A DNA stretch of 49,893 nucleotides. Origin: Singulisphaera sp. GP187 (GTDB lineage Bacteria > Planctomycetota > GCA-002687715). The notes below the pieces were generated by a model, which was not told the DNA's origin, searched no databases, and saw only the letters and a program-made list of their open reading frames with translations. Of this stretch, positions 17,684 to 26,796 are shown in pieces (position 1 is the first letter of the stretch; every line of letters begins with the position of its first letter). A program made the translations under genes and the position numbers. The stretch is taken from positions 1-49,893 of the forward strand of contig CAMDTN010000016.1 of NCBI GenBank assembly GCA_945907755.1, in the 5' to 3' direction.

Positions 17684-18250
17684 ATGCTGAATATGATGTT
17701 TTCGACTGACCCGGTGCTTCGGCTCCGGCTGCTTTCGGATGAGGAGGGTTTCGACCCACTCTCGCATCCGCACACATGGGAACTCTTCTTCTGGGCACTG
17801 ATCATCTTCGCGCTGGTCTATTTCCTGCTGCAAAAGTTTGCCTTCGGGCCGCTGATGCAAACGGTGAGGGCTCGCGAGGCGAAAATCAGTGGCGATCTCG
17901 CTGCTGCGGAAACCGCTTTGGCGGAAGCCGCGCAAATGCGCGCCAAGCACCAAATTGAGTTGGATGCCGCGCAAGCCAGCGCACGCAAGCTCCTCGACGA
18001 GGCGCGTTCGCGTGCTGAAGCACTGCAGGCCCAGTTGGAAGCCACCGCTCGCACCGAAGCCACGGCTTTGATCACGCGCGCTCGCGCCGAGATCGAAGCA
18101 GAGAAGGCGCGTGCCAGCCAAGAGCTGAAGAATCTGATCGCCGAACTTGGCGCCGCAGTGGCCACACGCGTGGTCCGGCGTGAAGTGAACAGCGCAGATT
18201 GCATCAAGGACACCGAAGCTGTGCTTGCTGCTGTCAGCAAGTCGGCCTGA
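17684..18250 (+). CDS. atpF: F1Fo ATP synthase subunit b
   Basis: 188 residues from ATG 17684 with GGAGTGA just upstream. Subunit b is the peripheral stalk: one membrane helix ('LFFWALIIFALVYFLLQKF', about residues 34-52) followed by a long charged coiled coil rich in Ala, Glu and Arg to about residue 160. This architecture, the length (usual 156-190) and position between atpE and atpH identify it. An N-terminal segment of about 30 residues before the helix is slightly longer than usual. Confidence 0.93.
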   Translation: MLNMMFSTDPVLRLRLLSDEEGFDPLSHPHTWELFFWALIIFALVYFLLQKFAFGPLMQTVRAREAKISGDLAAAETALAEAAQMRAKHQIELDAAQASARKLLDEARSRAEALQAQLEATARTEATALITRARAEIEAEKARASQELKNLIAELGAAVATRVVRREVNSADCIKDTEAVLAAVSKSA

Positions 18251-18265
18251 GGACAAGGCGCCACG

Positions 18266-18847
18266 ATGCGTTCATCTGCTCTTGCACTTCGCTATGCCGA
18301 GGCCCTGTGGCTTGCTGCTGCAGAAGCAAAATCCTCGGACCAAGTTCTCGAGGATCTTGCCGGGCTGAAGCGCCGCCTTGATGCTGATCCACGCTTGTGG
18401 CAGGCGTTGTTGGACCCGCGCAAATCTGCCGAAGAAAAGGGGCGCGAGCTTTCGGACGCGCTCGGCTTCTCGGGACGCTTGGTTTCCAACGCGGTGCGTT
18501 TGATTCTGTCGCGCTCGCGTGAACAGATTCTGCGCGACTTCTTCCGCGCTTATTTGGAAGTGCACCAGCGCCGTGCTGGCATCGTGCGCGTACTGCTGGA
18601 AACGCCGCGAGCGCTGAGCGCAGACGAACGCGCCAACTTGTTGGCCTCGCTCGAAAAGGCCACCAAACGCAAGGTGGATTTGGAAGAAGGCGTGCGTCCG
18701 GAATTACTTGCCGGCCTGCGCATCACTATGGATTCAACTTTGATTGACGGCAGCGCTCAAGCCCGCATCGCGCGCATCGCGCATGGCTTGAAGAGCGTCA
18801 GCTTCGATCGCCCACTCACCAGCCCTCCAACGGGGGGAAGGAATTGA
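18266..18847 (+). CDS. atpH: F1Fo ATP synthase subunit delta
   Basis: 193 residues. Delta joins the b stalk to the top of F1. Family features are an N-terminal helical bundle opening '[15 protein letters not shown]', '[19 protein letters not shown]', and the conserved C-terminal part '[19 protein letters not shown]' with '[18 protein letters not shown]' and '[12 protein letters not shown]'. The length is near the usual 175-190. It is followed by atpA after one base, with its ribosome-binding site GGGGGAAGG inside the end of atpH. Confidence 0.93.
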   Translation: MRSSALALRYAEALWLAAAEAKSSDQVLEDLAGLKRRLDADPRLWQALLDPRKSAEEKGRELSDALGFSGRLVSNAVRLILSRSREQILRDFFRAYLEVHQRRAGIVRVLLETPRALSADERANLLASLEKATKRKVDLEEGVRPELLAGLRITMDSTLIDGSAQARIARIAHGLKSVSFDRPLTSPPTGGRN

Positions 18848-18848
18848 T

Positions 18849-20357
18849 ATGTCTATCAGCCCAGCTGAAATCACCTCGATCCTGAAGTCGCAGATCGCCA
18901 ACTTTGACACTGGTGCAACGGCCGAATCCGTTGGCACGGTGCTGCAAGTGGGTGACGGCGTGGCCCGCATCCACGGGCTGAAGGATTGCCGCGTCTCTGA
19001 AATGCTCGAGTTCGCCGGCGGCGGCTTCGGCATCGCGTTGAACCTCGAAGAGGACAACGTCGGCGCCATCTTGCTCGGCGAAGACCGTCAAGTGAAAGAA
19101 GGCGACATGGTGAAGGCCACTGGCCGCATCATCTCGATCCCGGTGGGTGAGGCCATCTTGGGCCGCGTGGTGAACGCACTGGGCGCGCCGGTGGACGGCC
19201 GTCCTGCTTTCAAGGCCGAGAAGTACTCCAATATCGAAACCAGCGCGCCCAATGTGGTGCAGCGCCAGCCGGTGCACGAACCGCTACAAACGGGCATCAA
19301 GGCCATCGACGCCATGATTCCCATCGGCCGCGGGCAACGCGAGCTGATCATCGGCGACCGCCAAACCGGCAAGACTGCAGTGTGCGTCGACGCCATCATC
19401 AATCAGCGTGGCCAGAATGTGATCTGCATCTATGTGGCCATCGGCCAGAAGATGTCCACGGTGAAGTCGGTGCAGAAGTCCCTCGAAGCCGCCGGCGCCA
19501 TGGAGTACACGGTCATCGTGAACGCTCCGGCATCGGAGCAGGCATCGATGCAGTACATCGCGCCTTTCACGGGCTGCACCATCGGCGAGTATTTCCGCGA
19601 CAAGGGCGGGCACGCGCTGGTGATTTACGACGATCTCTACAAGCACGCGGTGGCATGGCGCCAGGTGTCGTTGCTGCTGCGTCGTCCGCCAGGGCGCGAA
19701 GCCTTTCCAGGCGACATCTTCAATCTGCACAGCCGCTTGCTGGAACGCTCTGCCAAGCTCTCGAAGGAACTCGGCAGCGGCAGCCTGACTGCGCTTCCGT
19801 TGGTGGAAATCCAACAGGGCGACGTGACCGCATACATCCCGACAAACGTCATCAGCATCACCGACGGGCAGATCTACTTGGAAACCGACTTGTTCAACGC
19901 GGGCATTCGCCCTGCGGTGAACGTTGGTCTGTCGGTGTCGCGCGTGGGCGGTGCGGCGCAAACCAAGGCCATGAAGAAAGTGGCTGGGCGCTTGCGTCTG
20001 GAAATGGCGCAGTACCGCGAGCTCGCGGCCTTCGCGCAGTTCGGCAGCGACTTGGACAAAGCCACGCTGGGCACGCTGCGTCGCGGCGAACGCTTGGTGG
20101 AATTGCTGAAGCAAAAGCAATATCGCCCGATGCCCATGGAAGATCAGGTGATGGTGCTCTTCGCGGGCATCAACAAGCTGCTTGACGGCGTCGAAGTCGC
20201 CCAGGTTTCCAATTGGGAAGAGCAGTTCCTTGGATGGATCAAGGGCACGCACCCGGCCATCCCGGAACTCATCCGCACCTCCAAGCAGTTGGACGCGGAC
20301 ACCGAAGCGCAATTGAAGACAGCCATCGAATCCTTCAACCGGACCTTCAAGGCCTGA
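18849..20357 (+). CDS. atpA: F1Fo ATP synthase subunit alpha
   Basis: 502 residues, the normal length. Alpha subunits alternate with beta in the F1 head and carry the non-catalytic nucleotide sites. Visible features are an N-terminal beta barrel ('[19 protein letters not shown]'), the Walker A motif 'GDRQTGKTA' (near residues 170-178), '[18 protein letters not shown]' and '[12 protein letters not shown]'-like '[17 protein letters not shown]'. The ATG at 18849 follows GGGGGAAGG. No unusual features. Confidence 0.97.
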   Translation: MSISPAEITSILKSQIANFDTGATAESVGTVLQVGDGVARIHGLKDCRVSEMLEFAGGGFGIALNLEEDNVGAILLGEDRQVKEGDMVKATGRIISIPVGEAILGRVVNALGAPVDGRPAFKAEKYSNIETSAPNVVQRQPVHEPLQTGIKAIDAMIPIGRGQRELIIGDRQTGKTAVCVDAIINQRGQNVICIYVAIGQKMSTVKSVQKSLEAAGAMEYTVIVNAPASEQASMQYIAPFTGCTIGEYFRDKGGHALVIYDDLYKHAVAWRQVSLLLRRPPGREAFPGDIFNLHSRLLERSAKLSKELGSGSLTALPLVEIQQGDVTAYIPTNVISITDGQIYLETDLFNAGIRPAVNVGLSVSRVGGAAQTKAMKKVAGRLRLEMAQYRELAAFAQFGSDLDKATLGTLRRGERLVELLKQKQYRPMPMEDQVMVLFAGINKLLDGVEVAQVSNWEEQFLGWIKGTHPAIPELIRTSKQLDADTEAQLKTAIESFNRTFKA

Positions 20358-20367
20358 AAGGCGTAGC

Positions 20368-21234
20368 GTGAAGGGAGTCAAGGAACTCAAACGACGCCTG
20401 AAGGGCGTCAAGAGCATTCGCAAGATCACCAAGGCCATGGAAATGGTTGCGGCGACGAAATTGCGCAGGCTCCAAGAGCGCGCCTTGGCGACGCGGCCGT
20501 TTGCTCGCGCTATCGAAGGCATGGTTGCGCGAGTCGCTGCTCATGCCGACATCACGGCCAGCCCGCTGTTGGCACAACCCGCGAAGACGTTGCGTGAAGC
20601 AGTGGTCATCGTTGGCGCCGACAAGGGCCTGTGCGGTTCGTACAACTCCAACGTGCACCGCACGACAGTGCAGCACCTGCGCAAGTTGGAAGCCGAAGGC
20701 GTGCAGGCGGAGGTTTGGGTTTTCGGCAAGCGCGCGCAAGGCTTCTTCGCCAAGATGCGCGGGCTGGAACTGCGCTACGCGCACCCCACCGCAGTGGAAA
20801 AGGTCAGCTACCGCGAAGTCGCGCAGTTGGCCAAGCAGATCGTGGCGGCCTTCGAAACGGGCAGCGTGCAACGCGTGTCGCTGGTGGGCACGCGCATGTT
20901 GACGCTCGCCACCTACAAGCCCAGCGTTCAAGCGCTGCTGCCTGTGGCGCGTCCTGCTGGCAATGCTGAGGGCGCGGATTACATCCTCGAGCCTGATGCG
21001 AATGGCATTCTGGCGCGGCTCTTGCCGCGCAATCTCGAGATGCAGTTGTACGCTGCGGTTCTCGAAGCACTGGCTTGCGAGTTTGCGTCGCGGCGCCTGG
21101 CGATGAAGAGCGCCTCCGACAACGCAGATGAGATGAGCCGTTTCTTGAGCATGGAATACAACAAGGCCCGCCAAAGCGGGATCACCGGCGAACTGCTGGA
21201 GATCATCGGCGGCGCCGAGGCATTGAACGGATGA
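20368..21234 (+). CDS. atpG: F1Fo ATP synthase subunit gamma
   Basis: 288 residues from GTG 20368. Gamma is the rotating central shaft. The N-terminal helix 'LKGVKSIRKITKAMEMVAA' and the C-terminal pair 'SDNADEMSRFLSMEYNKARQ' and 'ITGELLEIIGGAEAL' are diagnostic, as is 'GADKGLCGSYNSNV' in the Rossmann-like middle. Length matches the family (about 285-295). Confidence 0.96.
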   Translation: MKGVKELKRRLKGVKSIRKITKAMEMVAATKLRRLQERALATRPFARAIEGMVARVAAHADITASPLLAQPAKTLREAVVIVGADKGLCGSYNSNVHRTTVQHLRKLEAEGVQAEVWVFGKRAQGFFAKMRGLELRYAHPTAVEKVSYREVAQLAKQIVAAFETGSVQRVSLVGTRMLTLATYKPSVQALLPVARPAGNAEGADYILEPDANGILARLLPRNLEMQLYAAVLEALACEFASRRLAMKSASDNADEMSRFLSMEYNKARQSGITGELLEIIGGAEALNG

Positions 21235-21250
21235 GCGTGTGCACGGCTGA

Positions 21251-22672
<1,422 letters not shown>

Positions 22673-22675
22673 TTC

Positions 22676-23101
22676 ATGCCCAACTTCAAACTGGAACTGG
22701 TCACCCCGGACGCCACGGTCTTCAGCGGCGAAGTGACAACGCTCACTGCACCTGCCGAAGGCGGACGCTTGGGGATCCTCGCTGGCCACGCGCCGCTGTG
22801 CTGCACGATCAGCCCTGGCGAAGTGGTGGTGCGCGAGGCGAGTGGGGCCACGCGCAGTTTCATGGTTGGCGATGGGTTTCTTGAGATGGCGGCGGACACC
22901 TGCCGCATCCTCGCTTCGGTGGGCGAGCCCGCGGATGCCATCGATCTCGCACGTGCGGAAGCCTCAGAGCGCCGCGCCCGCGAACGCTTGAAGGCCCACA
23001 CGGGCCAAGACTTCGACCTCGCCCGCGCGGAAGCCGCTCTCGCACGCGCTGTCGTGCGCCTCAAGCTCGGTCGCGACCGCTCGCAGCGCCGCCCGCACTA
23101 A
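22676..23101 (+). CDS. atpC: F1Fo ATP synthase subunit epsilon
   Basis: 141 residues, starting three bases after atpD. Epsilon regulates and couples the rotor. The N-terminal beta-sandwich is clear: 'LELVTPDATVFSGEV', 'LTAPAEGGRLGILAGHAPL', 'VVREASGATRSFMVGDGFLE'. The C-terminal helical hairpin is present ('LARAEASERRARERLKAH', 'DLARAEAALARAVVRLKLG'), so an inhibitory two-helix arm is probably functional. It is the last gene of the operon; a strongly folded non-coding region follows. Confidence 0.95.
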   Translation: MPNFKLELVTPDATVFSGEVTTLTAPAEGGRLGILAGHAPLCCTISPGEVVVREASGATRSFMVGDGFLEMAADTCRILASVGEPADAIDLARAEASERRARERLKAHTGQDFDLARAEAALARAVVRLKLGRDRSQRRPH

Positions 23102-23103
23102 TC

Positions 23104-23171
23104 GCGCTCGCACGCGATGCTGCGTGTGCCCAGTCTTGCATTGCGCTCGCAGGCGACGCTGCGTGTGCCCA
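23104..23171. repeat. Two tandem 29-base imperfect direct repeats after atpC
   Basis: Copies at 23104-23132 and 23143-23171, a 39-base period, both beginning GCGCTCGCA and ending CTGCGTGTGCCCA, with two internal differences. The second copy overlaps the left arm of the large inverted repeat described next. No other copy was noticed in the window. Confidence 0.7.
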
Positions 23172-23404
23172 ATAGGCGCTCGGCCGGTCGGGCGAAGACG
23201 ACCGGCTGCCGCACCCATTGGGACACACTCCGCTTCCGCCGACGCCGCAACCGTTGCTGTAGCCGCAACGCTGGGCATGGGCATGTGGCCGAGCGGGCGG
23301 ACGGGCGCCCTGAGGTCGAGGGCGGGACGAGCGTTGCATCAGAGCAACGGACCGCCCGAGACCGTATCCAGGGCGCCCTTGAGCCTGCGAGCGCAATGCA
23401 AGAC
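23133..23404. repeat. 272-base nested inverted-repeat region between atpC and motA
   Basis: A perfect 22-base inverted repeat (23133-23154 with 23383-23404) encloses three further stems. Hairpin A: 23163-23173 with 23217-23228 (11 pairs, one bulge) capped by GCCGGTCG/CGACCGGC (23183-23190 with 23199-23206). Hairpin B: CGTTGC/GCAACG (23252-23257 with 23265-23270). Hairpin C: GGGCGCCCTG/CAGGGCGCCC (23303-23312 with 23369-23378), continued by GGTC/GACC, GGGCGG/CCGCCC and CGTTGC/GCAACG. No protein gene was recognised here and no T-tract follows. It could be a structured RNA, a REP/BIME-like repeat, a transcript-stabilising element or a small non-autonomous mobile element. The gene-free gap continues to 23554. 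Confidence 0.7.
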
Positions 23405-23466
23405 AGACCGCGTGCGGCCAAAGCCTGCGCGCAGAGGCGGGTTTGCGGAGGATGACGCGGCAAGCC

Positions 23467-23495
23467 TTCAGATGCTGGAAATGTGCGCCGATAGG
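23467..23495 (+). promoter_or_regulatory. Candidate promoter for the motA operon, sigma-28-like -10
   Basis: GCCGATAG at 23487-23494 matches seven of eight bases of the flagellar sigma-28 (FliA) -10 consensus GCCGATAA. The matching -35 region (around 23468-23475) is poor. A sigma-70 reading, TTCAGA (23467-23472), 17 bases, GATAGG (23490-23495), is weaker. Position about 60 bases before motA suits a motility promoter. A small hairpin GGAGG/CCTCC lies at about 23516-23531 in the leader, and the motA ribosome-binding site is GAGGGA (23542-23547). Confidence 0.35.
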
Positions 23496-23554
23496 AAGCC
23501 TGAGACTTTGTCCGAGGAGGGTCTGTCCTCCAAGGCCGGTCGAGGGAAGACGGC

Positions 23555-24346
23555 ATGGATCTTGCGACAATCATTGGCAGTGTGATCGGAGCCGTAACCG
23601 TGGGCTTCATCATGGTCCACGAGAGCCACGGCGCGCTGTACCTGTTCTGGAACATGTCAGCGGCCATCCTCATCACAGGAGGGTTGATCTCCGCCGTCAT
23701 GATCTCGTTCAAGATGTCTCATGTGACAGCGATGATGGGCATCGTCAAGCGCTGCTTCGTCTATCCGCTGCCCGAGACTGCGGAAGTCATCGAGCGCATG
23801 ACCGAGTACGCAACGCTGGCGCGCAAAGAAGGGCTGCTCGCACTGGAAGAAAAATCCAAGGATGTGAAGGACCCGTTCTTCTCCAAGGGCATCATGCTGG
23901 TTGTCGACGGCTACCCAGCAGACTCCGTGCGCCAGATCTTGGAAGTGGATGTCGAGGTGATGAAGGAACGCCACACCGTCGGCAAGAAAATGATGGAGAA
24001 CATGGCGGGTGCTGCACCGGCCTTCGGGATGGTGGGCACATTGCTCGGCCTTGTGGCCATGCTTCAAAACATTTCCGATCCGTCGAAGATCGGTGCCGGT
24101 ATGGCAGTGGCTTTGTTGGCCACCTTCTACGGCTGCGCACTGGCGAATTGCGTATTCATTCCATTGGCTTGCAAACTGGACATGCGCACCAAGGAAGAAG
24201 CGCTGATTCGCCAACTCATGATCCAAGGTGTTCTCGCCATCCAAAGCGGCGACAAGCCGCAAGTGGTGCGCGAGCGTCTCAAAGCATTCCTGTCGCCTGC
24301 GCAGCGCAAGCTGGTAGGCGCTGACAACCCACAACAGGGAGGCTGA
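23555..24346 (+). CDS. motA: MotA-type stator/proton channel subunit
   Basis: 263 residues with four membrane helices (about 1-20, 28-50, 148-170, 182-205). MotA forms the five-subunit ring of the flagellar stator that converts ion flow to torque. Visible signatures are 'LARKEGLLALE' (the cytoplasmic segment with the rotor-facing charges), 'GAAPAFGMVGTLLGLVAML' with the conserved proline, and 'GAGMAVALLATFYGCALAN'. This is closer to MotA/PomA than to ExbB or TolQ because of the long cytoplasmic loop. Start ATG 23555 has GAGGGA seven bases upstream. The next gene follows after three bases. No other flagellar genes occur in the window. Confidence 0.88.
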   Translation: MDLATIIGSVIGAVTVGFIMVHESHGALYLFWNMSAAILITGGLISAVMISFKMSHVTAMMGIVKRCFVYPLPETAEVIERMTEYATLARKEGLLALEEKSKDVKDPFFSKGIMLVVDGYPADSVRQILEVDVEVMKERHTVGKKMMENMAGAAPAFGMVGTLLGLVAMLQNISDPSKIGAGMAVALLATFYGCALANCVFIPLACKLDMRTKEEALIRQLMIQGVLAIQSGDKPQVVRERLKAFLSPAQRKLVGADNPQQGG

Positions 24347-24349
24347 CGC

Positions 24350-25051
24350 ATGTGCGGTGGTGGTGGCGACGGACCAGGAGCCCCGCTCTGGATCGTGTCC
24401 TTCTCGGACATGGTCGCGAACTTGGTCACATTCTTCATCATCCTCGCGTGCTTCGCGGGTAGCGAATCGGGCGGTCCCGCGCAGGTCACCAAGTCTGGCG
24501 TGGGCGTGCACGGCACGCAGCAGACTCCGCCGGCAGGGGCGTTGGTGCAACGCGCAAAATCGTCTGATGCGATTTACGCCACAGAAGGATCGGAAAGTCC
24601 ATCGGAGCGCGCCGAAACAGCATTGGATGAGGCGCTGGACAAGTTGGCCACTCCAGACAACTACGACACCAAGCCTGATATTGAAGCGCTGCAAGGGGGC
24701 CTGCGCATCCGGCTCGCGGCGGAAGGCATGTTTCGCCCCGGCTCCACTTCAATGACCGAACACGGGCTGATCTTGGTGCGTGAAGTCGGCAGCTTCTTCC
24801 GCGGCGAGCTATGTGAGTACACCGTTGAAGGGCACACCGATAGTGGTGAAGGCGACACGCCCGGGGCTGCTTTTGAACGCTCGCTGCAAATGGCCCGTGG
24901 CGTTGCACGCGGATTGGTGGGCTCAGGTGTCGAACCGTTTCGTGTGGGCATTCGCCCGCAAGGGTCGACTGTGCCGTTGGGCGCCAATGACACAGCCGCC
25001 GCACGCAGGCGCAATCGGCGCATCGAAATCTTGGTGCGGAGGACTCCGTGA
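24350..25051 (+). CDS. motB: MotB-like stator protein 1 (OmpA domain)
   Basis: 233 residues. The single membrane helix 'APLWIVSFSDMVANLVTFF' starts at residue 11 and carries Asp20, the ion-binding aspartate of MotB. A flexible part (40-100) follows. The C-terminal OmpA-like peptidoglycan-binding domain reads 'EYTVEGHTDSGEGD', 'FERSLQMARGVARGLVGSG' and 'RRRNRRIEILV', keeping the GHTD and NRRIEI signatures. The cytoplasmic N-terminus is very short and starts MCGGGG. The stop overlaps the start of the second MotB gene (GTGA). With MotA it would form an ion-driven stator anchored to the cell wall. Confidence 0.85.
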   Translation: MCGGGGDGPGAPLWIVSFSDMVANLVTFFIILACFAGSESGGPAQVTKSGVGVHGTQQTPPAGALVQRAKSSDAIYATEGSESPSERAETALDEALDKLATPDNYDTKPDIEALQGGLRIRLAAEGMFRPGSTSMTEHGLILVREVGSFFRGELCEYTVEGHTDSGEGDTPGAAFERSLQMARGVARGLVGSGVEPFRVGIRPQGSTVPLGANDTAAARRRNRRIEILVRRTP

Positions 25052-25956
25052 GCACGGGGCACAACGCAACACACGGACCAGGTGCAGACACCGCACTAGT
25101 GGATGCTCCAAGCAGCGACGCAGCGATTGCGCCAGCAGCGGAAACTCACGACAACGGTGGCCACAAGCACAGCGAGCAGGCTGCGCATGAGGAACACGCT
25201 GGCGGCCATGGTGGAGGCCACGGAGGTGGTCACCGCAAGAAGCATCATGCCCCAGACGGCGCACCACCGGGCGCTCCTTTGTGGATGCTGAGTTTCGCGG
25301 ACATGATGACCAACCTGCTCACTTTTTTCATTCTCATGGCGGCCTACACCAAGAGCGACATGGGCATTCAGTTCGATGATTTCATCGGATCAATCAAGCA
25401 GGATTTGAGTCCGGTGTCGCTGTCAGGCAGTGGGCTTGGGCACGACACAGCGTTTCAGTTCGGCGCGGGTCGCGTTGTTTACCGCGGCGCGAATCCGGTG
25501 AACACCGAAACGCTTGTGGAAGCCGGTGGCGGCATGACCAACTTGAATCGCGACCGCCTGCGCGAAGTGCTGGTGCATTCCATGGCTGGGGCCGGCGAAC
25601 GCACGCTGCCCACACCCATCTTATTTTCGCCTGGTGACAGCGTGCTCAGTGCAGGGCAAATGGAATTGCTGCAGCAACTGGGTTCGATGCTGGCCATGGG
25701 CAACTACCCCGTCAAGGTTGATGGCTACGCTTTCGCCGAAGGCTCGGATGTGGATGCGGGCTGGGAACTGTCCACGCGTCGCGCATTGGCTGCAGGCAAT
25801 GTGTTGGAGGCTTCCGGCGTGGCACGCGAGCGCCTCGCCATCACGGGGCATGGCATGTTGCTGCAAGGTAAATGGAGTGGCATCGAAGGCGCGGCGCTGC
25901 CGCAAAACCGCTACGGCCGCCGGTCGGTCTTAATCACTTTGGGAGAGGAGCACTAA
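25048..25956 (+). CDS. MotB-like stator protein 2, with His-rich N-terminal extension
   Basis: 302 residues from GTG 25048, overlapping the first MotB stop. A 75-residue cytoplasmic extension rich in His and Gly ('HEEHAGGHGGGHGGGH', then 'KKHHAP') precedes the helix 'APLWMLSFADMMTNLLTFF' with the ion-binding aspartate at residue 85. The C-terminal half keeps an OmpA-like outline ('ILFSPGDSVLSAGQMELL', 'WELSTRRALAAGNVLEASG', 'NRYGRRSVLITL') but GHTD is replaced by 'GYAFAEG' and the NRRVEI motif is altered. It may therefore bind the wall differently or not at all. The tandem pair suggests a mixed MotB dimer or two alternative stators; the His cluster might bind metal. Both are inferences. Confidence 0.8.
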   Translation: MSTGHNATHGPGADTALVDAPSSDAAIAPAAETHDNGGHKHSEQAAHEEHAGGHGGGHGGGHRKKHHAPDGAPPGAPLWMLSFADMMTNLLTFFILMAAYTKSDMGIQFDDFIGSIKQDLSPVSLSGSGLGHDTAFQFGAGRVVYRGANPVNTETLVEAGGGMTNLNRDRLREVLVHSMAGAGERTLPTPILFSPGDSVLSAGQMELLQQLGSMLAMGNYPVKVDGYAFAEGSDVDAGWELSTRRALAAGNVLEASGVARERLAITGHGMLLQGKWSGIEGAALPQNRYGRRSVLITLGEEH

Positions 25957-26744
25957 TGGCCTGCAGCGAGACACGCACCACGCTGCGCTACTTGCGTGGC
26001 GAGCTTTCAGATCGCGGAGCTGCGCGTTGCGCCGAGCACCTACACACTTGCACCGAGTGCCGGGCCACCATGCGCTTTGGCGCCGAAACCATGCTTGCGG
26101 CCCGCGACGAAGAAGAGAACCCGAGCATCGACGCCAGTGGCGTGCGCGAGTCCATGCGCCCAGTTGCGACCTCGGCAGCGGCCACGCCGTCGCGCGGGGC
26201 CTTTGGCTTGCGCGGGCTTTTCGTTGGGCGTCCCGCAACTGCGGGGCAGTCCAGCCGCCCGCGTTGGATCCTCATGCTCGGCACTGCCGCCGTCATCATG
26301 TGGTTGGTACTGCGTGGCGGTAATGAAACGCCTGCCGTTCAGGCCGCGTCGATCAGCCCCGCGAAGGCTGCACTGGCGGAAGGTCAGCCCTTTGTTGATT
26401 CCCCTTCAGGCTTGCTGGCCGGGCGCCCTCGTGCCGTCAGCGCGCTGCTGCCCGCTGGGGCGGCGGAGTTCCGCGTTCTCATCATCGACGCCGCGGGCCA
26501 AGTCTGCTGGTCGGCAGCGCATCGCGCGGGCCAGCCCGGCGTGTTGGCTGTGGACGAACAAGGTGGCCAGCGCGTGCTTGCGCCGTTCCCAACAGCCGAG
26601 CAGTTGCCGCTGGAAGCGGGCCAGCCTTACGGCATTTCCATTGTGATTCCGGGGGCGCGCATGTCGGCCAGCACGCGTTTCACATTGGACCAAGCGGCAG
26701 CTCCAGCAGCCTCACAATCCGCACCGGCTACGGCGCCGCGCTGA
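25956..26744 (+). CDS. Anti-sigma-like zinc-finger membrane protein
   Basis: 262 residues from ATG 25956 (TAATG overlap with the stop before it). The N-terminus 'YLRGELSDRGAARCAEHLHT' followed by 'CTEC' resembles the zinc-binding anti-sigma domain (H-x3-C-x2-C type) of putative zinc-finger proteins. One membrane helix follows ('WILMLGTAAVIMWLVL', about residues 105-120). The outside part contains a small beta-rich domain ('AEFRVLIIDAAGQVCWSA', 'LEAGQPYGISIVI') and an Ala/Pro-rich end. No sigma factor gene is adjacent. Co-transcription with the stator genes points to sensing or regulation of motility or the envelope, but a purely structural role is possible. Confidence 0.6.
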   Translation: MACSETRTTLRYLRGELSDRGAARCAEHLHTCTECRATMRFGAETMLAARDEEENPSIDASGVRESMRPVATSAAATPSRGAFGLRGLFVGRPATAGQSSRPRWILMLGTAAVIMWLVLRGGNETPAVQAASISPAKAALAEGQPFVDSPSGLLAGRPRAVSALLPAGAAEFRVLIIDAAGQVCWSAAHRAGQPGVLAVDEQGGQRVLAPFPTAEQLPLEAGQPYGISIVIPGARMSASTRFTLDQAAAPAASQSAPATAPR

Positions 26745-26750
26745 ACGCAC

Positions 26751-26778
26751 TTCGCAGACTGTGACCAGCGGCTATCCT
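26751..26778 (+). promoter_or_regulatory. Weak candidate promoter for aspS
   Basis: TTCGCA (26751-26756) and TATCCT (26773-26778) with 16 bases between, just after the anti-sigma-like gene. Each hexamer matches about four of six consensus bases. The aspS ribosome-binding site GAGGT (26786-26790) follows at once, so the leader would be very short. Confidence 0.25.
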
Positions 26779-26796
26779 CGGCCACGAGGTATCGCG

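Noticed and set aside
23443-23554. N-terminal extension or separate gene before motA
   Set aside because: The overlapping frame runs in a different phase through motA and has no ribosome-binding site or family resemblance.
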